NCBI GenBank assembly: GCA_022606135.1
Contig: JABYQN010000002.1
Location: 682,001 to 746,000, forward strand
Direction: 5' to 3'
Length of the DNA: 64,000 nucleotides
Origin: Fomes fomentarius
Lineage: Eukaryota > Basidiomycota > Agaricomycetes > Polyporales > Polyporaceae
Part shown: positions 57,775 through 64,000 of the stretch, one piece after another
Position numbering within the stretch: position 1 is the stretch's first letter
How the letters are laid out: every line of letters starts with the position of its first letter
Position numbers and translations under genes: made by a program
The notes under the pieces: model-generated
Database searches by the model: none
Told to the model about the DNA's origin: nothing
Seen by the model: the letters and a program-made list of their open reading frames with translations, nothing else

Positions 57775-60700
57775 TCAAACAACGAACTTAGTGAACACCT
57801 CCACCAGCCCATCATTCGCCTTCGTCGGCAATGCCCACAGGGGCAAGAACTGCTTCACCTCCTCAAACGCAGGGATCCTCCCACTCTCCGGACCACCCAG
57901 CCCAGTCGCGTATTCAGCATACTCGCACGCGGCCCTTCCGCTAAACCTCGCCTCTTCTCTAGCGGACTCCTCCGCATACGCATCCCAACCGACCTCCACA
58001 ATGAACTGCCTTCCCCACGTCCTACTCCACAACCGCACCTCACTCACACCTTCCGGACTCATCTCGTACCCGCCCTGCAAGCGCATCTTCTCGACAGGGG
58101 ACGGCTGGGGGTGCCTTGCCGCGCGCTGATGGACGTACACGAAGTTGATCGGGCGGTCAAAGTACAACCTGCACCCGCGCGTGTTCTCTCCCCGCACAGC
58201 GATAAGCGCCCTCGACGCATTCAGACGCGTTACCGCCACGTCCAGCCACTGCACGCTCGTGAAGGGGGAAGACGAGGCTAGCGAATCGTTCGGGGTGGGG
58301 ACGGGGAGCAAGTCTGTCGCCCATCGGCAGGTCATAAGGTCCGGACGGAGGCCTTGAGGGTCACAGGAAACGTTGCTGTTCCAGGAGGAGGGTATACCCG
58401 GAGCAACGTAGCGGTCCACGTATCCCTTGAGGCCGGTGAGTGTTGTCTCAGCATGAATGACGTCAAGCGGTTGCAGGCGAGGTGCGAGAGATCGGTTGAC
58501 GGTGAGAGCGGTGGACGCAGGTGAAAGCTCTACGAATTGCTGGAAGTATACACGGAACGGCCATTTCTGAGTGAAGGGAGAGGCTGTCCAGGTTGCAGCG
58601 AGGAGAACAACGAAGACGACCGCCACAAGTGTATTCAGATATTGTGGGAGCTTGTGCGCGAAAGGGGTAAGCGGGATGAAGATCAACGTCGAAAAGAGTG
58701 CGAGGATTTCGTATACTGAGTGGAAGTCAGCGGACCCCAATTAGGATAAAGGTATATGCAACCCACCTAGTAGCGGGTGGCTACCATCCACCAAGGTATG
58801 CATCAACGCGTTCAAGAGTAAGACCTCCAGTTGGAAGAGCACCAACGCGGTCACAGGGACCAAGACAACCATCTGCCCGATCCACCATCCATATTCGTCT
58901 GCAGGCTTCGCAGCAAGTTTGACGTCCTCGGGCGGGTCGACCGTCACGTATTCGGTGCCACCCTGAGTCGCGCGCCGGTGCTGGTGCATGAGCGGAGTGA
59001 TCTCGGTCGGATCCGTTTCAATAACCTCTCCCTCGCTCGCTTGTGCGTGTGCAGTGTCGTGGCCGTTGCCAGCCTCAGCGTCGGCGCTATAGGGGTGCTC
59101 GGGTGCTTCGTAGAGCACCCCACGTACACGTCTGCGCCCCCGCACAGCGCCCTCGGCGCGAGCCTCTCGCTCCTCACGAGTGCTGAACAGGTCGCTCCGG
59201 CTTCCTACTTCGTTTCCTGGGTCTCCACGCCTCCCTGCATGGATGAGCTCGAGGATCGCTGCGAACCAGGCTCCGAGGTTGAAAACGGTTGTCCAGTAGA
59301 GAGAACCAGTTTGTCGAGTACCGATGGCGACAGTGGAGGCGAACAGAAGTACCCACGTGAAAGAATACAGAGACAACGTTACCGCGAGTTTCTGCGAGAC
59401 AAGCGTTGGCGGGTGAACGTAGTGGAATGCTTGAAGTGGGTGGATCAGCGCCAGGTATGACAGGGCGAAGAAAACGGTCAAGACGGTGTATGCGTGTGAA
59501 TGAATAACCTGAACAAGAGTGAGATGCTGCAAATTTCCGGAGAGGCTCGTAGACATACATATGGGTTGAGATGGAGGAACCCAGCGATCAGGGCCGCGTG
59601 AGCTAGCGCTGCCACGACCAACGCTATCCAAAACCTGCACCAGCCAGCCAGCGCTTTCGCAACCAGCTTCAGCTTCGCTAGTGTACCATTACCAGTAGCG
59701 AGTGGGGCAGTGTCAATCGCTAAGAAACACTTCAGCAAGAGCGGGCTATCAAGACTACACGACGTACGTGCGTGATTCTTCGAGGCCAAGATTACCCAGG
59801 CGACCAAACCAATCGTACTGAGTGGTCCAATCACAAGGAGAACGATGTTGAACGCGTAGAAACTGTCCATGGAGAAAAGAACCAGAGCACGACCCAGAAC
59901 TACAGATGGACATCAGAAGAGCATGACGAAATATATTGCTGCCACTCACCATCGAAGTAGACGGACGCTCTAGTATCCGTTGCAGGCTGGTCGTCATTCA
60001 GCAAACTCAGAGCAGCACCGTGCGTGAGTTCCAGCATCGCCCAGAGAGCTTTACGGCCTTCGCCGTGACCCATGCCAGCAATGGAATCCCTCGGTGTGTG
60101 ATAGTAGGCACGATTCTTGTAGAATGCGAAGTCAAAGCCTTGATGCCCTGCAGCCTCGCCCTGCACACCCCGCGCATATACCTCGTAGTCCGTAGCACTG
60201 CGGATTAGTCCAGCTGAGAACGCCTCAGAGGTCATGACGTTCCCATGAGGATGCTTCACGGCCGAGTTGAGGAGTGATCGAGCAGCACCAATTGACGTAG
60301 ACCGGAAGACCACCGGACGCCTGTTGAATGCTTCAGGATCCATTGAACGTGTGCCAGGAGGAGCATATACTCACCCGCCAGAGGCAGCACCTTCAAGATT
60401 GATAAACGATGACGTGAGGTTAGACCAGGGGTGCTCGAAGTAGGCGTGTGCGCCGTTAAGAGAATCTTCCTCTCCATTATTGAAGAAGAAAATCGCAGTG
60501 CGGTGTGGACGCCTCTCTGGCACGGAGAAGTACTCCGCCAACTCCAACAACGTTGCGACTCCCATACCATCGTCCGTTGCGCCTGGAGCAGTAGACACAG
60601 AGTCGTAGTGGCAAGAGAACAGTACACCGTCTGGGCCAGAATCGGGGTTGGCGAGAGGTAAGTCGGTGCCATCGACCTTCAGCAGCACATTCGTTCCTTC

Positions 60701-61212
60701 GAAGTAGACGGCACGCGCATTGCCCACCGCGTAGGTCACATTGGACTTCAAGTCGTCGGAGAGGTGCACATAGTCATAGCGCGCTGCAAGTAATTGTAGC
60801 CGGGAAAGAATGTAATTCCGGACATCATCATTGGCATGGGAGATGTAGGGGTGTGGTCGAGCAGTGATCTGTACAGGCCGTCAACATCGCGTTTGGGCTT
60901 CGGTAGCAGCAGCTGGTGCGAGCCGTGTAAGAACACGAGCCCCTGCAGTACTATTGTCTTGAGCGAAACATAAAATATGTGTTGTTCGTGTAACACGCGC
61001 GCATGCATTGTCCTTGGAGGAATGCGTAGACTCGAACGCCGACGTACCTTGCTTAATGCCTCGTATCCTCTGTCCAAATTGAGACCATTGACTTTCTTCG
61101 GAACATCTGCCAGTTCGTCAAAAGATGCGACGCTCGCAAAGACTGCAGCGTAGAGGATGACGGTCAAGACGACCACCGGAATTGGCGCAAATTTGATTGC
61201 ATTGAGACGCAT
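57775..61212 (-). CDS. PFF1: Vacuolar membrane protease Pff1 (M28 zinc aminopeptidase family)
   Basis: Start ATG at 61210-61212 (MRLNAIKFAPIPVVVLTVIL, first TM helix). Spliced exons give the luminal M28 domain. All expected zinc-site residues are visible: His in SCHYDSVS, Asp in GATDDGMG, Glu-Glu in NNGEEDSLN, Glu in INLEGAASGG and His in YYHTPRDS. After the peptidase come eight or more TM helices (FYAFNIVLLVIGPLSTIGLV, RFWIALVVAALAHAALIAGF, YTVLTVFFALSYLALI, WWIGQMVVLVPVTALVLF and others), with a charged cytosolic loop (STREEREARAEGAVRGRRRV). The last luminal domain ends KANDGLVEVFTKFVV at 57775. The order and length match fungal Pff1. It is diverged in orientation from the uL23 gene, 551 bp away. 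The family has a known vacuolar location; the substrates are not established. Confidence 0.92.
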
Positions 61213-61763
61213 GTTGAAGCCAATGGAGGTTCGTGTATCCGTCGTCCCAGTTGTTGTCGGTCAGGAGCAACGAGTCGACAACTGCCCTCAGCCTGCCACA
61301 GGCGCCAGTGCGTGCGTGCGTCATAGTTCCGTTCGGGTGCCTCAATGCTGTGACACGATGTTGCCCAAATGTGGACTCACAGACGCTCAACGCGGTCACA
61401 CTGCATCTAGCAGACGTCCGCCAAAATCTGCTATCCACAACACAGGCGGCATCGTCAAGGTGAGTATTGTTCTGTTACTCGACATAATGCTCGTACAGGT
61501 CTTGTGGCGGGTTCTCGACATATCTGAAAGACTGCGGGGGCGAACTGGTGGATGGCAGAGGGTGGATGGACAGATGACAGTCGGGATGACGGATCGGGGG
61601 AGTCAGGTTTGGACGGATGGGCGAGAGGTGTGAGATGCTGGTGTTTGGAGTCACCGGAGATACGCCTTGGATCACTGAAGCCTCGGGATCCCGCACAAGA
61701 CCAAACGGCTCATTTTTTGTTGTTATCTGACCTATACAACCCTTTAGATCAAGACTAGGACCA
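61213..61763. promoter_or_regulatory. Divergent promoter of Pff1 and ribosomal protein uL23
   Basis: 551 bp between the two start codons. A pyrimidine-rich stretch ATTTTTTGTTGTTATCTGACC precedes the ribosomal protein ATG by about 40 bp. No other element recognised. Confidence 0.5.
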
Positions 61764-62464
61764 ATGGCCCCACGAAGACTCCCAAGGGTAAGGCGACGAA
61801 GGGTACGTTCCAGAAATTGCACTTACGATCCCTCGTATGCTCATGTGCTTCCAATCAGCGTCAGACAAGGACGCAAAGGCCAAGGCTGCGAAAAAGGCTG
61901 CGCTCCACGGCACGCACGCACATGCTGCGCGCAAAGTGCGCTACTCTGTCTCGTTCCACCGCCCGAAGACTCTCCGTTTGCCCCGTAACCCCAAGTACCC
62001 CGCAAATCCATCACCCATGCGCCCCGTCTCGACCAGTTCAGGACGATTGTATCGTGAGTATTCATATACTCGTCCTGACCCATCATTGACTCTTCCGGTC
62101 GGTCTCGAAAGGCCACTGAACACGGAGTCTGCAATGAAGAAGATAGAGGAGCACAACACTCTTGTCTTCATTGTCGACCTCCTTGCGAACAAGCGTCAGA
62201 TTAAGGACGCCGTGAAGAAGCTCTACGATGTTCAGGCCGCAAAGGTCAACACACTCATCCGGTAAGTCCTCATTTGTAATTACCGTTGCAAGTGGTTGAG
62301 CTTATCTCACCACCATTACAGCCCTGACGGCAAAAAGAAGGCGTACGTACGCTTGACTGCTGATCACGATGCACTAGACGTTGCCAACAAGGTTAGTCAG
62401 TTACGAGTTGGTTCTCCCTCCTCGATACAGCTGATGAGTTTCGCAATAGATCGGCTTCATTTGA
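61764..62464 (+). CDS. RPL25: 60S ribosomal protein uL23 (RPL23A/L25), two apparent 1-bp deletions
   Basis: Exons 61764-61802, 61859-62053, 62112-62261, 62322-62391 and 62450-62464 encode the family's core: [32 protein letters not shown], then [83 protein letters not shown] and a final IGFI before TGA. Two frame breaks interrupt it. After ATGGCC the run CCCC needs one more base to reach the frame of [10 protein letters not shown]. At 61998-62001 CCCC needs one more to pass from KYP to RKS. Both lie in C runs, and every residue outside them is conserved, so base-call errors are likelier than a pseudogene. uL23 sits at the exit tunnel of the large subunit. Confidence 0.85.
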
Positions 62465-62950
62465 ATGGGTTTTGTTGCCTGCTTGCCGTCGTCTACCCTG
62501 TCTTGCACGCTGTGTTCTGCTTTATCGCGGAAACATATGTACTTCTGAGCCCTTGGTGCAGCCCCCCGCCAACCCATGACATGATTATGTATGCGTACCC
62601 ACACAATGCCATACGACCATGCGAAACCGCTCTTCCATAAGAAAAAATACAACACCGCCTACTCGAATGCTGCAGGGAACTGCTCGCGTTGTGTGCAATA
62701 TAGGTAAATAGGCTGTCGCATCACGTATTTTGGGGGCATTGCAACGTAAGGCTTAGGCAGCACACAGAACGTGAGAGCTGTGTAGAATTGTCGACCTCCG
62801 CAATAGGTTCTGCCTTACAGGTCCTGCCGATGACCTCGTGAGACAGATAGACGTTGGTCGTCTCTCGAGTCACCTTTAAATATGACCACCACCCCCATTG
62901 TCGCCTCGCATAACCCCGCCATAGGTATCGTCCACGACCGCTAGAACGGC
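62465..62950. other. Intergenic, nothing recognised
   Basis: 3' flank of uL23 and promoter of the ABC ATPase. A short frame at 62881-62943 (MTTTPIVASHNPA, stop before 62951) could be an upstream ORF in the leader of the ABC gene. Confidence 0.4.
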
Positions 62951-64000
62951 ATGCAACGGCGACATTTATTTCGTCTTCCTCAGTTGGTCTCCCGCTTGCA
63001 TAACAATGCTACTACGCTCCCAATCGTGAACATCCCCAACTCTTCCATCTATGTGCTTGGGGAGCAGGACCCAATACTCAAAGACGTCTCGCTCGTAGTC
63101 CAACCTCAGGATTCCTGGGCCGTCATCAGCGCAGATGCAGCAGCGGGCAAGGCGGCGCTGTTCGGCGCACTCATGGGCACCCATAGGATTTCCCCTCCAG
63201 CACTACCACCCGGAGGGCTGTTCCCATTCCTGCAGGACGCCGATCCCCACAGGTACGTCCAGATGGTGCAGTTCGCGCACCGCGGGAAGGGGTCGGGAGA
63301 CGGATTCTACGACTTCACCGCGCGCTATGGAGCGGTGCGCGAGGAGGACCGGCGAACGCTGCGCGAGACATTCTTTCCGGACATCGCGCGCCCTGTACAT
63401 CCGCTTGCTATCTCAGCGTTGTACAAGGCAGAAAAGCTCGAACCGGCGCTGAGTGAGGCGGAAGCGGAGGAGAAGGAGAAGACACAGGCCTATTTCAACT
63501 TCTTGACGGCGAGGCTCCGCCTGACCCAACTGTTGGACTTGCCTATGATCGCGTTGAGCAATGGGCAAACAAGGCGAGCGAGGATCGTGAAGGCCTTGCT
63601 GGGGAATCCGAGGTTGCTGTTGCTGGATGAGCCGCTGAGTGAGTGATTACTTTCTGTTCTGCTGCTCGCCTCGCATACGATCGCGTCTCCCACAGCTGGT
63701 CTGGATGTCAAGTCGCGTCAGATACTACTCGCGCTCCTGGACGAGTTGAAGAAGACGCGAGAGTCTCCTCATGTCATCATTGGGTTACGTGCTCAGGACC
63801 CTCTACCGGATTGGACAACGCACGTCGCGTTGCTCGAGGACAACGGAGAGGTCCAAACGGGCAAGAAAGAAGACATCTTCCCATCGTTGTTCACCCCCTC
63901 CGCACTACTCACCTCAGCATCTACTTCATCTGCATCAGCCGCCTACACACAACGTGCCCACGGAAACCCGCTGATAGACATCGCGGGCGTGAACGTCGAG
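62951..64000 (+). CDS. Fungal ABC ATPase (YDR061W/ModF-like), 5' part, cut by window end
   Basis: Start ATG at 62951 (MQRRHLFRLPQLVSRLHNNA), a basic, Arg-rich start that could target mitochondria. The first nucleotide-binding domain follows: SIYVLGEQDPILKDVSLVVQ, a Walker A region SADAAAGKAALFGALMG, the ABC signature LSNGQTRRARIVKALLGN, Walker B RLLLLDEPL, then after an intron (donor at about 63642) TGLDVKSRQILLALLDEL and VIIGLRAQDPLP (H-loop region). In Walker A the Ser/Thr after GK is Ala, which would weaken magnesium/ATP binding at this site. A second ABC domain probably starts near NPLIDIAGVNVE at the window edge. No membrane helices are seen, as expected for this soluble two-domain family. 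Confidence 0.8.

Overview
This window is nuclear DNA of a filamentous basidiomycete, most likely a wood-decay Agaricomycete of the Polyporales type. The evidence is dense short introns (mostly about 50-65 nt with GT..AG ends), fungal housekeeping genes (Cdh1, SAGA Spt7, Pff1 vacuolar protease, a penta-EF-hand protein), several copies of the Agaricomycete-expanded DUF6533 membrane family, and an F-box protein of the basidiomycete type. Nearly all genes are spliced, so single-frame ORFs capture only pieces of them; the coordinates given are genomic spans including introns, and exons were read by eye from splice sites and paralogue alignment.

Region 1 (1-5 kb) is gene-poor and transposon-marked. 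It holds a fragment of a gene family whose fuller copy lies at 12.6-13.2 kb, a 711-bp CACTG-ended inverted-repeat element with a 3-bp target duplication, and a decayed hAT transposase C-terminus.

Region 2 (5-26 kb) is a dispersed cluster of five DUF6533-type multi-pass membrane protein genes (5.2, 9.6, 14.2, 21.4 and 24.6 kb) on both strands. Between them lie a complete penta-EF-hand calcium protein, an acidic protein with a C-terminal ubiquitin/SUMO-like segment, an F-box protein and an unresolved spliced gene at 23.3-24.1 kb.

Region 3 (26.7-36 kb) has an orphan small membrane-anchored coiled-coil protein (T4), then the divergent pair Cdh1 (APC/C activator) and Spt7 (SAGA bromodomain and histone-fold subunit), which share a 279-bp promoter.

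Region 4 (38.6-49.2 kb) is the most unusual part. One divergent two-gene unit is repeated three times in the same orientation: an atypical protein kinase on the minus strand (K1, K2, K3) head-to-head with a small plus-strand protein that has one N-terminal membrane helix and a coiled coil (T1, T2, T3). The intergenic promoters of units 1 and 2 share an exact 20-bp block. T4 at 27 kb is a fourth paralogue without a kinase neighbour. The repeated pairing suggests the kinase and the membrane protein work together. That function is inferred; I know of no described system that matches it.

Region 5 (49-64 kb) contains a small secreted six-cysteine protein with a Kex2-like site, a membrane-anchored SDR-type protein, a single-pass Ser/Pro-rich protein whose first exon appears to be the start codon alone, the Pff1 M28 vacuolar protease, ribosomal protein uL23 (RPL23A/L25) with two apparent one-base deletions in C runs, and the 5' part of a fungal ABC ATPase cut by the window end.
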